Shown: piece after piece, positions 41,728-50,054 of the stretch
Layout: the number at the start of each line of letters is the position of its first letter
Numbering within the stretch: the stretch's first letter is position 1
Assembly: GCA_937915755.1 (NCBI GenBank)
Contig: CALGGR010000220.1
Span: 1 to 64,000, forward strand
Reading direction: 5' to 3'
Origin: an uncultured Fretibacterium sp.
GTDB lineage: Bacteria; Synergistota; Synergistia; Synergistales; Aminobacteriaceae
DNA length: 64,000 nucleotides
Translations under genes and position numbers: made by a program
The notes under the pieces: model-generated
Databases searched by the model: none
Told to the model about the DNA's origin: nothing
What the model saw: the letters and a program-made list of their open reading frames with translations, nothing else

Positions 41728-44000
41728 TAAAACTTTACGATGAAGGCGTTTTCCTCATTAACGGCGAGAAGATATTGCCCGAGAGTCAGGCCGGCGCACA
41801 GTATTCCAAAGCCGAAGCCAAGAAGGGCACAATCGCTTATGGCATCATGAAGTCCCACAACACAGCCGATGACATGGATCACCTTCGCATCAAGTTCGAC
41901 TCGATGGCAAGCCATGACATCACATTTGTTGGAATCATCCAGACGGCAAGAGCATCAGGAATGACAAAGTTCCCGCTCCCCTACGTAATGACGAACTGCC
42001 ACAACTCACTCTGCGCAGTCGGCGGAACAATCAACGATGACGACCACTACTTCGGACTTTCAGCGGCCAAGAAGTACGGCGGAATCTACGTTCCTCCCCA
42101 CATCGCGGTAATCCACCAGTTCATGCGTGAGATGTTCGCGGGCTGCGGAAAGATGATTCTCGGCTCAGACTCACACACACGCTACGGTGCGCTCGGAACA
42201 ATGGCAATCGGTGAGGGCGGCGGCGAACTTGTCAAGCAGCTCCTTGAGGATACATACGATGTCGCATATCCCGGCGTTATCGCAATCTACCTGAAGGGCA
42301 AACCCGCTCCGTTCGTCGGACCTCATGACGTAGCTCTTGCAATCATCAGAGCAGTCTACAAAGCCGGTTACGTCAAGAACAAGGTCATGGAGTTCGTAGG
42401 CCCGGGCGTTGCATCAATGACCACTGACTACAGAAACGGCGTTGACGTAATGACCACAGAAGCAAACTGCCTGTCATCAGTCTGGAGAACTGACTCTGAC
42501 ACTAAGGCATTCCTCGCAGAGCACGGCAGAGAAGGCGACTACAAGGAACTTAACCCCGCAGACGTAGCGTACTATGACGGATGCGTTGAAGTTGACCTTG
42601 CCGGTATCCGCCCGATGATCGCTATGCCGTTCAACCCGTCAAATTCTTTCACGATTGCCGAGCTTTACGAGAACCTGAAGGATATTCTCGCAGAGACAGA
42701 GAAGAGAGCAACTGAAGACGTGGCAAAAGGCCGTGCAAAATTCACGCTTCTCGACAAAGTTACGCCGGACGGAAAACTCATGGTCCAGCAGGGAGTCATC
42801 GGAGGCTGCGCGGGCGGAAACTACACCAACGTTGTTGAAGCGGCACATGCACTCAAGGGCAAGTCCTGCGGATTCGACGAGTTCTACCTCAGCGTTTACC
42901 CGTCATCACAGCCAGTATTTGTTGACCTCGACAGAAAGGGCTTCCTCGCTGACCTCATGGATGCCGGCGCAGTCATCAGGACGGCATTCTGCGGACCGTG
43001 CTTCGGCGCAGGAGACACACCGGCCAACAATGCATTCTCCATCCGCCACACAACGAGGAACTTCCCGAACCGCGAAGGCTCAAAGCCCGGCAACGGCCAG
43101 ATGTCAGCGGTCGCTCTTGTGGACGCACGCTCAATCGCGGCAACAGCAGCAAACGGCGGAAAACTCACATCAGCTGAAGACCTCGACTGCTGGGGCGACA
43201 TTCCCGAGTACCACTATGACGACAAGGCCTACAAGTCCAGAGTATATTGGGGCTTCGGCAAAGCCAATCCTGAGTCCCCGATGCGTTTCGGTCCGAACAT
43301 CAAGGACTGGCCGGAGCAGGTAGCACTCGCAGACAACATCCTTCTTCGCGTAGTGTCCAAGATTCTTGATGATGTTACGACTACCGACGAGCTCATTCCG
43401 TCAGGCGAGACTTCATCCTTCCGTTCGAACCCGCTCGGACTTGCTGAGTTCACGCTTTCACGCAGAGACCCCGAATATGTCGGCAAGGCAAAGGAAGTCC
43501 AGAAGGTTGAGTACGAGAGACAGAAGGGTATCAGCCCTGCACATGGCGATATGGCGGCAGTCTACGCGGCAATCAAGGCCATTCCCGGACAGGAAGGCGT
43601 TGACCCGATGACCATCGAGATCGGTTCGACGATTTACGCCAACAGGCCCGGCGAAGGCTCTGCACGTGAGCAGGCAGCTTCCTGCCAGAGGGTACTCGGA
43701 GCACTCGCCAACATCACGCAGGAATACGCCACGAAGAGATACCGCTCCAACTGCATGAACTGGGGCATGCTTCCCTTCCATCTCAAGGGTCAGCCTGATT
43801 TCGAGGTCGGCGACTATGTATACGTACCTAGAATCAGAAAGGCACTCGATGACAACAAACTCGAGAGCATCAAAGCGTATGTAATCAAGGGCGGCAAGGC
43901 AACGGAGGTCGAGCTTTACATTCAGCCGATGACAGAGAACGAGCGCGACATCGTGAAGGCCGGCTGCTTGATCAACTTCAACCGCGACAGGAAGAAGTAA
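41724..44000 (+). CDS. acn: Aconitate hydratase
   Basis: 758 residues. It isomerises citrate to isocitrate via a [4Fe-4S] cluster. Cluster Cys are expected in [24 protein letters not shown] and [25 protein letters not shown] and the swivelling-domain segment [11 protein letters not shown] are family features. The length suits the shorter hydratase-type aconitases. It starts at ATG 41724, overlapping the leader ORF. icd follows after a 200-base gap that holds a CRISPR-like remnant. Together they lead to 2-oxoglutarate. No citrate synthase is in the window. Confidence 0.9.
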   Translation: MIKLYDEGVFLINGEKILPESQAGAQYSKAEAKKGTIAYGIMKSHNTADDMDHLRIKFDSMASHDITFVGIIQTARASGMTKFPLPYVMTNCHNSLCAVGGTINDDDHYFGLSAAKKYGGIYVPPHIAVIHQFMREMFAGCGKMILGSDSHTRYGALGTMAIGEGGGELVKQLLEDTYDVAYPGVIAIYLKGKPAPFVGPHDVALAIIRAVYKAGYVKNKVMEFVGPGVASMTTDYRNGVDVMTTEANCLSSVWRTDSDTKAFLAEHGREGDYKELNPADVAYYDGCVEVDLAGIRPMIAMPFNPSNSFTIAELYENLKDILAETEKRATEDVAKGRAKFTLLDKVTPDGKLMVQQGVIGGCAGGNYTNVVEAAHALKGKSCGFDEFYLSVYPSSQPVFVDLDRKGFLADLMDAGAVIRTAFCGPCFGAGDTPANNAFSIRHTTRNFPNREGSKPGNGQMSAVALVDARSIAATAANGGKLTSAEDLDCWGDIPEYHYDDKAYKSRVYWGFGKANPESPMRFGPNIKDWPEQVALADNILLRVVSKILDDVTTTDELIPSGETSSFRSNPLGLAEFTLSRRDPEYVGKAKEVQKVEYERQKGISPAHGDMAAVYAAIKAIPGQEGVDPMTIEIGSTIYANRPGEGSAREQAASCQRVLGALANITQEYATKRYRSNCMNWGMLPFHLKGQPDFEVGDYVYVPRIRKALDDNKLESIKAYVIKGGKATEVELYIQPMTENERDIVKAGCLINFNRDRKK

Positions 44001-44026
44001 AAACATGTAAATAACGCCCTGCCGGC

Positions 44027-44115
44027 TTTTTCCCCGCATACGCAGGGGTGATCCCGAGAGGACAATCGTCAAAGCGGGTTGCCTTATATTTTCCCCGCAT
44101 ATGCAGGGGTGATCC
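44027..44115. CRISPR. Two-repeat type I-E-like CRISPR remnant
   Basis: The 27-base unit TTTTCCCCGCATA, C or T, GCAGGGGTGATCC occurs at 44028-44054 and 44089-44115 with one difference. The spacing is exactly 61 bases, the classic type I-E period (28-29 base repeat plus 32-33 base spacer). The internal palindrome CCCCGC...GCAGGGG and the GTGATCC end resemble type I-E repeats. Spacer 1 is 44055-44087. No third repeat is seen and no cas gene is in this window. Repeat-derived reading on the minus strand gives the LRMRGK-type peptide often mis-annotated from such arrays. Confidence 0.75.
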
Positions 44116-44149
44116 ACTCATAGTGGAGATGGAAGGCGACGAGATAACG
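44116..44149 (+). other. Spacer-sized segment matching the 5' end of icd
   Basis: Directly after the second repeat, 44120-44149 reads I-V-E-M-E-G-D-E-I-T. The icd gene at 44228-44257 encodes IVEMDGDEMT. The DNA agrees at 25 of 30 positions, and all five differences fall at codon third positions. Similarity stops at 44149. Length and position match a second spacer of about 33 bases without a following repeat. Confidence 0.8.
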
Positions 44150-44200
44150 GGCTGGTAGGGTGTTATTCAATAAATATTTGAAAGGAGTTTTCTACAAACT

Positions 44201-45400
44201 ATGAGCAAGATAAAAATGGAACGCCCGATCGTCGAGATGGACGGCGACGAGATGACAAGAGTGTTGTGGAAGATCATAAAGGAAGATCTTCTTTCACCGT
44301 TCGTTGACCTCAACATGGAGTATTACGACTTGGGACTTCCTGAGCGAGACAAGACAGGCGACAAAGTCACATGGGCAGCCGCTGAGGCAATCAAAAAGTG
44401 GCACGTTGGCGTCAAGTGTGCAACCATCACACCCAACAAACAAAGAGTCGAGGAGTACAACCTCCATGAGATGTGGAAGTCCCCCAACGGCACAATCAGG
44501 GCAGTCCTTGACGGAACAGTCTTCCGCGCACCAATCCTCACGAACTGCATCAAGCCGGTCGTCAAGAACTGGAAGAAGCCCATCACGATTGCACGTCATG
44601 CTTACGGCGACGTATATCGCGGCACTGAGTACCGTGTACCGGAACCGGGCAAAGCAGAGCTTCTTTTCACGGGCAAAGACGGTGCAACATTCCGCGAGAC
44701 TGTATACGATTACGAGTGCCCCGGCGTTCTTCAGGCAATGTACAACAAGGACAGCTCGATAATGTCATTCGCACGTTCATGCTTCGAGTATGCGCTTTCA
44801 ACAAAGCAGGACATCTGGTTCTCCTCAAAGGACACAATCTCCAAGCAGTATGACCAGACATTCAAGCTGCTCTTCCAGGACATCTTCGAGAAGGAATATG
44901 CCGAGAAGTTCCGCAAGCTCGGAATCACATACTTCTACACGCTTATCGACGATGCAGTAGCAAGAGTCATGCGTTCAGAGGGCGGATTCATCTGGGCCTG
45001 CAAGAACTATGACGGCGACGTAATGAGCGACATGGTATCGACAGCGTTCGGCTCACTCGCAATGATGACCAGCGTCCTCGTATCACCCGACGGAAACTTC
45101 GAGTACGAGGCTGCACACGGAACAGTAACAAAGCACTACTACCGTTACCGCGACGAGGGCAAGATGACATCAACGAACCCGGTCGCAACAATCTTCGCAT
45201 GGAGCGGCGCACTCAGGAAGCGCGGCGAGCTTGACGATAACGGCGAGCTTGTACTTTTCGCGGACAAACTCGAGAAGGCCACAATCGCAACAATCGAGGG
45301 CGGCGTAATGACGAAGGACCTCTCCGGACTTTGCGAGGGCGTAGTTCCTCAGGTAGTCGACAGCAAGCAGTTCATTCAGGCAATCGCAGCAAAACTGTAA
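44201..45400 (+). CDS. icd: NADP-dependent isocitrate dehydrogenase
   Basis: 399 residues, of the homodimeric class similar to eukaryotic IDH1/2. The N-terminus is RPIVEMDGDEMTRVLWK. Isocitrate-binding residues appear around PNGTIRAVLDGTVFRAPI, and the dinucleotide region around GTVTKHYYRY and TNPVATIFAWSGAL. It oxidises isocitrate to 2-oxoglutarate with NADPH formation. The ATG at 44201 has AAAGGAG 13 bases upstream, slightly long. It follows acn and the CRISPR-like remnant. A weak terminator-like hairpin is at 45436. Confidence 0.95.
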   Translation: MSKIKMERPIVEMDGDEMTRVLWKIIKEDLLSPFVDLNMEYYDLGLPERDKTGDKVTWAAAEAIKKWHVGVKCATITPNKQRVEEYNLHEMWKSPNGTIRAVLDGTVFRAPILTNCIKPVVKNWKKPITIARHAYGDVYRGTEYRVPEPGKAELLFTGKDGATFRETVYDYECPGVLQAMYNKDSSIMSFARSCFEYALSTKQDIWFSSKDTISKQYDQTFKLLFQDIFEKEYAEKFRKLGITYFYTLIDDAVARVMRSEGGFIWACKNYDGDVMSDMVSTAFGSLAMMTSVLVSPDGNFEYEAAHGTVTKHYYRYRDEGKMTSTNPVATIFAWSGALRKRGELDDNGELVLFADKLEKATIATIEGGVMTKDLSGLCEGVVPQVVDSKQFIQAIAAKL

Positions 45401-45435
45401 CTGTAACTTGCATCAAGCGTTATAATGTCATCAAT

Positions 45436-45465
45436 CCCGCAGGACTCTTTCGGGGGTTTTGCGGG
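45436..45465 (+). terminator. Possible terminator after icd
   Basis: CCCGCA (45436-45441) pairs with TGCGGG (45460-45465), or CCCG pairs with CGGG followed by GGTTTTG. It overlaps the first codons offered for the next gene, which makes that gene's start uncertain. Confidence 0.4.
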
Positions 45466-45824
45466 CGTTTATTTATCCAAAATTGAAGAAAGATATTGTA
45501 GAGATACACAGCCGTGATTACTGGGTCAAAATCGTAGAATTTCTGCAACAGAATTGGGCGTTGATTGATCCAGAATACGACAAGCAACAGGTAAGAGTCT
45601 TCTTCTTTCATGATGGAGCAGGCGTTTTTGACGAAATGACATTTTCCACAATGAAAGAAGCAGAGATAGGACTCCGCCGTAATGGATTTAAGAGGCTTTC
45701 TGATGATAAGGAACTGCGAGAATTTTTCCGTATTCCTCCTGAGCCACCATTTTGGAGGACAAATCACCCTAATGGCTTAATTTATTCATCAGGCAAATTC
45801 TGGCGTGATGCTTCTAAGCTATAA
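45459..45824 (+). CDS. Small protein of unknown function
   Basis: Up to 121 residues. The middle (EFLQQNWALIDPEYDKQQVRVFFFHDGAGVFDEM) reads as a compact alpha/beta protein, and the end is Pro/Phe/Trp-rich (FRIPPEPPFWRTNHPNGLIY). No family recognised, no signal peptide. The start is unclear: TTG 45459 is the furthest, and TTG 45483 beginning LKKDIVEIH is equally possible; neither has a good ribosome site. AT content is higher than in icd. A TATAAT at 45421 may be its promoter. Confidence 0.5.
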   Translation: MRAFIYPKLKKDIVEIHSRDYWVKIVEFLQQNWALIDPEYDKQQVRVFFFHDGAGVFDEMTFSTMKEAEIGLRRNGFKRLSDDKELREFFRIPPEPPFWRTNHPNGLIYSSGKFWRDASKL

Positions 45825-45870
45825 TATGGCGAAGAATTTCTGTGGATTATTTTTATGGAGGCGCATAAAC

Positions 45871-46155
45871 GTGGAAGAAATGGTTTTGGAAAAAGTTGAT
45901 TGGAGTCGCGCACCTGCTGACACACCAGTTTGCGAGGAGAAGGGGATATTCCTTCGGGACATAGTGCAGTCGATACTTGACGGTTACGACACAGCACCCA
46001 GCGTTATGGATTTTCTGAAGCTGACCGATGATGACGGAGTTACTGAGGACGTGAACGCTATACTGGATATATTCGTTCCTGTGATTAACTCATGGCGTTT
46101 CGGCGGAGGCTGCGCAGGAGGTTGTGAGGGCTGCGCGGGTGGCTGTGGAGGCTAG
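45871..46155 (+). CDS. Small protein with Cys/Gly-rich tail
   Basis: 94 residues from GTG 45871 (TGGAGG 9 bases upstream). The first 75 residues look like a folded helical domain with one Cys (ADTPVCEEKGIFLRDIVQSI). The last 17 residues are GGGCAGGCEGCAGGCGG, with four Cys at 3-2-3 spacing in almost pure glycine. This could bind an Fe-S cluster or zinc, or be a peptide tail for modification. No maturase gene is adjacent. It is not recognised as a known family. The next gene starts 1-2 bases after its stop. Confidence 0.65.
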   Translation: MEEMVLEKVDWSRAPADTPVCEEKGIFLRDIVQSILDGYDTAPSVMDFLKLTDDDGVTEDVNAILDIFVPVINSWRFGGGCAGGCEGCAGGCGG

Positions 46156-46156
46156 A

Positions 46157-46378
46157 ATGCGGAAGACAGCCGTAATTCTCCTGCTGTTGTCGTTACTGAT
46201 GGGGACTGCGGGTGTTGTAGGTGCTAAAGATTCCTCGAAGGTCGTAATCACTGCTAAGGGGAAGAAGTATCACCGCCCTGGCTGCCATACGTTGAAGAAG
46301 TATGTGAAGGAGCTGACGGTTGAAGAAGCAAAGAAGCTGGGATATAAACCGTGCAAGATCTGCAAACCCTGGAACTGA
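46157..46378 (+). CDS. Secreted Ada-like mini-protein
   Basis: 73 residues. A signal peptide spans 1-23 (LLLLSLLMGTAGVVGA). The mature part of about 50 residues contains YHRPGCHTLKKYVKELT and EEAKKLGYKPCKICKP. This Y-H-x3-C-x3-L ... A-x3-G-Y-x-P-C-x2-C pattern is the Ada-type metal-binding fold found at the ends of secreted nucleases and competence proteins. Three Cys and one His could bind zinc outside the cytoplasm. GGAGG precedes the ATG at 46157. It is coupled to the Cys/Gly-tailed gene. A strong terminator follows. Confidence 0.75.
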   Translation: MRKTAVILLLLSLLMGTAGVVGAKDSSKVVITAKGKKYHRPGCHTLKKYVKELTVEEAKKLGYKPCKICKPWN

Positions 46379-46385
46379 GAAGACA

Positions 46386-46423
46386 CTTCCCGCACTTGCA
46401 AAATAAAGCGGGAAGATTTTTTT
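46386..46423 (+). terminator. Rho-independent terminator
   Basis: CTTCCCGC (46386-46393) pairs with GCGGGAAG (46408-46415), followed by A and seven T. Confidence 0.88.
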
Positions 46424-46814
46424 ACGGAGGCACTGGCACAGAAATCCGCAAAATCCTCCGCATTCATACACCTCATCTTTGATACTTTTGCCATCACTGA
46501 CACTTCTCCCTTAGGTAACAATATTATCGTGTTTGTGAAATTTTCGATGAAAGATATTTCAGCACAGAATTTTTCACGGCTGGTTATACTTGCGTCTGAA
46601 TGGAATATAATATCGTGAAAATAATAATGCCTCCGCAGAAACCGTGTAGTGAGTGTTCTGACCCGTCCCTAAATATGACGTTAACGTCTTTGGCATCAGC
46701 CTGTATAGAAGCGAGTGTTGGCTCAGAACGTAATCAATATCACGCGAACCCGCAGGGGCATGAGAGAATTATATCAGGTTTTACGAAAAATTTTACAGCG
46801 AGGTTAAAATCTAA
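46424..46814. other. 391-base region without a supported gene
   Basis: AT-rich, lying between a terminator and the glycosidase gene. It holds a TATAAT at about 46602, far from the next start. It also holds a minus-strand ATG with GGGAGAAG upstream (near 46491), whose frame runs back through the terminator, and an 80-codon plus-strand frame with no family. It may contain a long leader or a small RNA. Confidence 0.5.
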
Positions 46815-48284
46815 ATGTCAAAAACTTTCAGACGTTTCATGATCACGATACTGATGCTCGTTCTAACACCGTCAATATCGCAGGCAGTAACGAAGTACGA
46901 ATTTCTCACGGGGCTTCTTACTGCGAGGGGCTTGAACTGGGACGAATCCCCCGAAGCTCCCTACAATGACGCTCCCGGCTTTTTATTGAGGACGGGCTAC
47001 GTCTCCGACACAGTCAGCAAACTTGACGGCCCTGTAACTCGTCGCGAGGCTCTGAGATGGTGCATTGAGAGTCTCGGAATGACATTCGAGGCCGGTCTCT
47101 TCACTGATTACCCCACAGGCTTCACGGACGACAGGAATCTCACGGCATTCGAGAAGGGCTGTCTTGTCATCGCCACACACATGAACCCTCCGTTACTCAG
47201 CGTCTCGGACTTCAAGGGCGAAAGATTCTCCGGCGCAAGCAATCTCACGCTCAACGAAGCGAGAAATATCCTTCAGCGTTTGGGAAATGCCTCAAGGAAT
47301 TTCTCTCTCGACGTTATCCGAAACCCGGTGAAAGGACTCCGTGTTCACATTCACCGCGAGGGAGTGCCTTCCGGGATCCCCGAATGGAGATTCTACGCTG
47401 ACGGCATAAAGACCAAAGCAGCGGCGGATTACTTCAAGTCATCACTCAAAGCAGAGGGCTACGAAGTAAGCATTGCGGGCGTTAATGGGAGCTACAGCGT
47501 GAGAAGCCAGAAGCTCGACGACTACAACGACGTTCGGAGGCTCGAAACTGTCGCAAAGGCACGAGGTCTGACAACCCGCGTCCTTCCGTCAATGTCAAAC
47601 CCAAACACACGAGTTGTCCCACGATTCTGGGTAATGCTCATGATAGACCCGAGCTACTTCAGAATCTCTCCAATTGCTTCAAGCAGCGGCCCAACGGAAT
47701 TGCGGACTTTATCGTCGATTTACGGCCAGAATAACGTCCAGGCGGCAATAAATGCAGGGTTCTTCGGGGTACTTAAGGGCGGAAAAGGTTACCCTATCGG
47801 TGCGCTTCGTGTGAACGGGAGGAATTTCTCGCTTCCTTATGACATGAGGGGATGTATGGCGTGGAACGAGGACGACGAGGCAATGTTCGCGGTTGCAGAA
47901 AGCACTGAGGACGGAGGGTATTGGCCGGAAATGAGCAACATAATTCAGGCCGGGCCAATGCTTATTGATGACGGTGAGACGGCTCGTTATGAGGAAAATT
48001 TCGCAAGCAGCTTGATTTCGGCGAGGCACCCACGCTCTGCTGTCGGCTTGAACGCGGAAGGCTCGTGGGTATTCATGGTTGTTGACGGCCGAAACGGAAT
48101 GCACTCATCGGGCGCAACAATAAGCGAACTCACGGACATAATGAGGGGTCAGGGAATGATCTACGCGCTCAATCTTGACGGCGGAGGCTCGACGGAAATC
48201 ATGATCGACGGGAAGATCTGGAACATTCCTTCGGACGGTTACGAGCGGAGAATATCATACGCATTGGGGGCAATACCAAGATGA
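46815..48284 (+). CDS. Exported phosphodiester glycosidase (NAGPA/DUF2233)
   Basis: 489 residues. A signal peptide spans 1-24. The N-terminal part (about 25-130) looks like an S-layer/SLH-like domain (SKLDGPVTRREALRWCIESL), followed by a SPOR-like segment near 190-240 (FKSSLKAEGYEVSI). The C-terminal 230 residues form the NAGPA/DUF2233 domain: NAGFFG, GALRVNGR, AGPMLIDDGE, RHPRSAVGLN, VDGRNG and the hallmark ALNLDGGGSTEIM. Characterised members remove sugars from phosphodiesters, for example on wall polymers. It overlaps the methyltransferase gene by ATGA. Confidence 0.88.
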   Translation: MSKTFRRFMITILMLVLTPSISQAVTKYEFLTGLLTARGLNWDESPEAPYNDAPGFLLRTGYVSDTVSKLDGPVTRREALRWCIESLGMTFEAGLFTDYPTGFTDDRNLTAFEKGCLVIATHMNPPLLSVSDFKGERFSGASNLTLNEARNILQRLGNASRNFSLDVIRNPVKGLRVHIHREGVPSGIPEWRFYADGIKTKAAADYFKSSLKAEGYEVSIAGVNGSYSVRSQKLDDYNDVRRLETVAKARGLTTRVLPSMSNPNTRVVPRFWVMLMIDPSYFRISPIASSSGPTELRTLSSIYGQNNVQAAINAGFFGVLKGGKGYPIGALRVNGRNFSLPYDMRGCMAWNEDDEAMFAVAESTEDGGYWPEMSNIIQAGPMLIDDGETARYEENFASSLISARHPRSAVGLNAEGSWVFMVVDGRNGMHSSGATISELTDIMRGQGMIYALNLDGGGSTEIMIDGKIWNIPSDGYERRISYALGAIPR

Positions 48285-49036
48285 ATCAGAAATGGAACGC
48301 GGAAAATTATTCGTCGGGCTTCTCGTTTGTCTACAATTATGGCAGCGATGTCCTGAATCTCATTGAGGGCGAAAATGTCCATGATGTCATAGATCTGGGC
48401 TGCGGAACTGGAGTCCTCACTAACGCGCTTTCCGAGAGGGGATACAACGTTACCGGGATTGACGCATCAGATGAAATGTTAGCAAAGGCAAGGGCGAGTT
48501 TCCCGGCAGTGAACTTCGTGAAGGGTGACGCTGTGAATTTCGTTGTTGACGCTCCCGTTGATGTTGTGTTCTCGAACGCTGTCCTTCATTGGATTGACGC
48601 GGCAAAACAATCCGACATGATGAGGTGTGTGTATGACGCACTGAGGCGGGGCGGTCAGTTCGTTTTCGAGATGGGCGGATATGGCTGCGTGAAGTCGATT
48701 CATGATGAGCTTGCTGTGAATTTCCGTGCGCTTGGGTATGATTACGTTATGCCGTCATTCTTCCCGACTATCGGAGAATACTCGGCCATGCTTGAGGCTT
48801 GCGGTTTCACGGTGAGGTATGCAGTGCTTTTTGACCGTCCTACAGAATTGAAGGGCAATGACGGTCTCAGAGACTGGATACGTATGTTCGTTAAGAGGCC
48901 GTTTTCGGGCGTGAATGACGATGACCGTGATGAGATTCTACGCCGCACTAATGAGAATCTTAGGGGAAAGCTATTTCACGGTGGCAAATGGTACGCTGAT
49001 TATGTGAGGTTGAGAATGAGAGCGGTCAAGCAGTGA
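48281..49036 (+). CDS. Class I SAM-dependent methyltransferase (trans-aconitate methyltransferase-like)
   Basis: 251 residues. The SAM-binding motif VIDLGCGTGVLTNAL is near residue 37, with GIDASDEMLAKAR after it and VVFSNAVLHWID. The last resembles Tam (trans-aconitate methyltransferase) and biotin-synthesis BioC-like enzymes. The rest, including PTIGEYSAMLEACGF, supports the Tam-like type. A link with the nearby aconitase is suggestive (Tam detoxifies trans-aconitate) but the two genes are 4 kb apart. The ATG overlaps the end of the glycosidase gene. Confidence 0.85.
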   Translation: MNQKWNAENYSSGFSFVYNYGSDVLNLIEGENVHDVIDLGCGTGVLTNALSERGYNVTGIDASDEMLAKARASFPAVNFVKGDAVNFVVDAPVDVVFSNAVLHWIDAAKQSDMMRCVYDALRRGGQFVFEMGGYGCVKSIHDELAVNFRALGYDYVMPSFFPTIGEYSAMLEACGFTVRYAVLFDRPTELKGNDGLRDWIRMFVKRPFSGVNDDDRDEILRRTNENLRGKLFHGGKWYADYVRLRMRAVKQ

Positions 49037-49039
49037 AAG

Positions 49040-49459
49040 CTACTGCGCGTTGATCATGTATAGCCCGGCCATGCAGACCAACGCGCCTATAATCTGTCTC
49101 AACGAGATTTTCTCACCGTACATGAAGAATCCCACGAACAGAAGAACTATAGCCAGACATATATTCGCGGTCAATGAACCTTTGCTTATCTGCCAGCCCG
49201 CTCGGAATAGATAGACGTATCCGGCTTCAAGCCCGACAATAGCAAAGCCCAAGATTACGGAAGGCCAGTTGAAATTCCTGGATATGCTGAAGTCCCCTGA
49301 GTGCGACCAGAACATCACAAAAGCAATCAAAGCACCCGCAATATAAGTTATCACAAGTGTACCAAAAGCGTCTGCATTTTCTGGAATTGACTTCGTGCAG
49401 ATGTTGTAGAAGCAGTTTGAGATTATTATCAGCAACAGAGGCCACAGCATACCCCACAT
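49040..49459 (-). CDS. EamA-type half transporter (DMT superfamily)
   Basis: 139 residues with about five membrane helices, a single EamA domain in place of the usual two. EKISLRQIIGALVCMAGLYMI is the typical end. Single-domain members act as homo- or heterodimers. No partner subunit is adjacent, so a homodimer is likely. It lies 2 bases after the YbjN-type gene on the same strand. Substrate unknown. Confidence 0.85.
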   Translation of the reverse strand: MWGMLWPLLLIIISNCFYNICTKSIPENADAFGTLVITYIAGALIAFVMFWSHSGDFSISRNFNWPSVILGFAIVGLEAGYVYLFRAGWQISKGSLTANICLAIVLLFVGFFMYGEKISLRQIIGALVCMAGLYMINAQ

Positions 49460-49461
49460 GA

Positions 49462-49935
49462 TTATTCACACTTTGAGATCGCGTCCTCAGCCTTTGAGTC
49501 CTTGAACATTATGTCGAGCATTCCGGCGGCGTAACGTTCAAACATCACTGACGGGATTATAAGGCTCTCCTTTATGATCTGGTCGGAAGGTGTAACACCG
49601 TCGCAATTCACGAAGACCTTGTAGCGAATCTCGCCGTCCCTCATGTCAAACTCAAAATTTCCGTTCCTCAGGCCGTAATTCGCTCGGCATATGAATTTCG
49701 CCATCTCTGTCATGATATTCTCGTCGTCAGTGTCGGCTCCTATCGGGGAGTTGGCGTAGACGGTGTAGGAGTCGTTCTTAACCGAAACGAAATATCTCAG
49801 AACTTTTAGCTTGCTGTCAATGCTGAGGTTAAAGCTGAATATTCCTCTTTCTTCGTCAGCGTCAAACTTCCAGTTGTCCTCGATGAAATAATTTCTTAGA
49901 ATGTCAAAAATTTCTTCCGAGTATTCTGCACTCAT
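49462..49935 (-). CDS. YbjN-domain protein
   Basis: 157 residues, cytoplasmic, with no signal peptide. The order of beta strands and helices (FDADEERGIFSFNLSID, LRYFVSVKNDSYTVYANSP, FICRANYGLRNGNFEFDMRD) matches the YbjN family, which shares a fold with type III secretion chaperones. Family members buffer stress responses or bind other proteins; no defined role is known. A ribosome site GGAG lies upstream. It is co-directional with the EamA gene and divergent from rnfC. Confidence 0.8.
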   Translation of the reverse strand: MSAEYSEEIFDILRNYFIEDNWKFDADEERGIFSFNLSIDSKLKVLRYFVSVKNDSYTVYANSPIGADTDDENIMTEMAKFICRANYGLRNGNFEFDMRDGEIRYKVFVNCDGVTPSDQIIKESLIIPSVMFERYAAGMLDIMFKDSKAEDAISKCE

Positions 49936-50004
49936 TGTGAATTAGCTCCTTCGATTTAATCTTCTTTACGACGATATAATATCACATCTTGTGCCAACAT
50001 ACGC

Positions 50005-50010
50005 TATAAT
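50005..50010 (+). promoter_or_regulatory. -10 element before the rnf operon
   Basis: TATAAT 50 bases before the rnfC ATG. A second TATAAT lies at 49975. No convincing -35 is seen for either. Confidence 0.4.
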
Positions 50011-50054
50011 ACAATCAATAATCCAAAAACATTGAGGGGAGTGTTTATATCACG

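Noticed and set aside
43458..44117. 219-codon open frame on the minus strand beginning in the CRISPR-like units
   Set aside because: It is antisense to acn. Its first residues come from translating the repeats (LRMRGK type), a common false gene.
46270..46521. Minus-strand frame beginning MLPKGEVSVMAKVSK
   Set aside because: It has a fair ribosome site but runs through a strong terminator and antisense to the Ada-like gene. Its later residues look like shadow coding.
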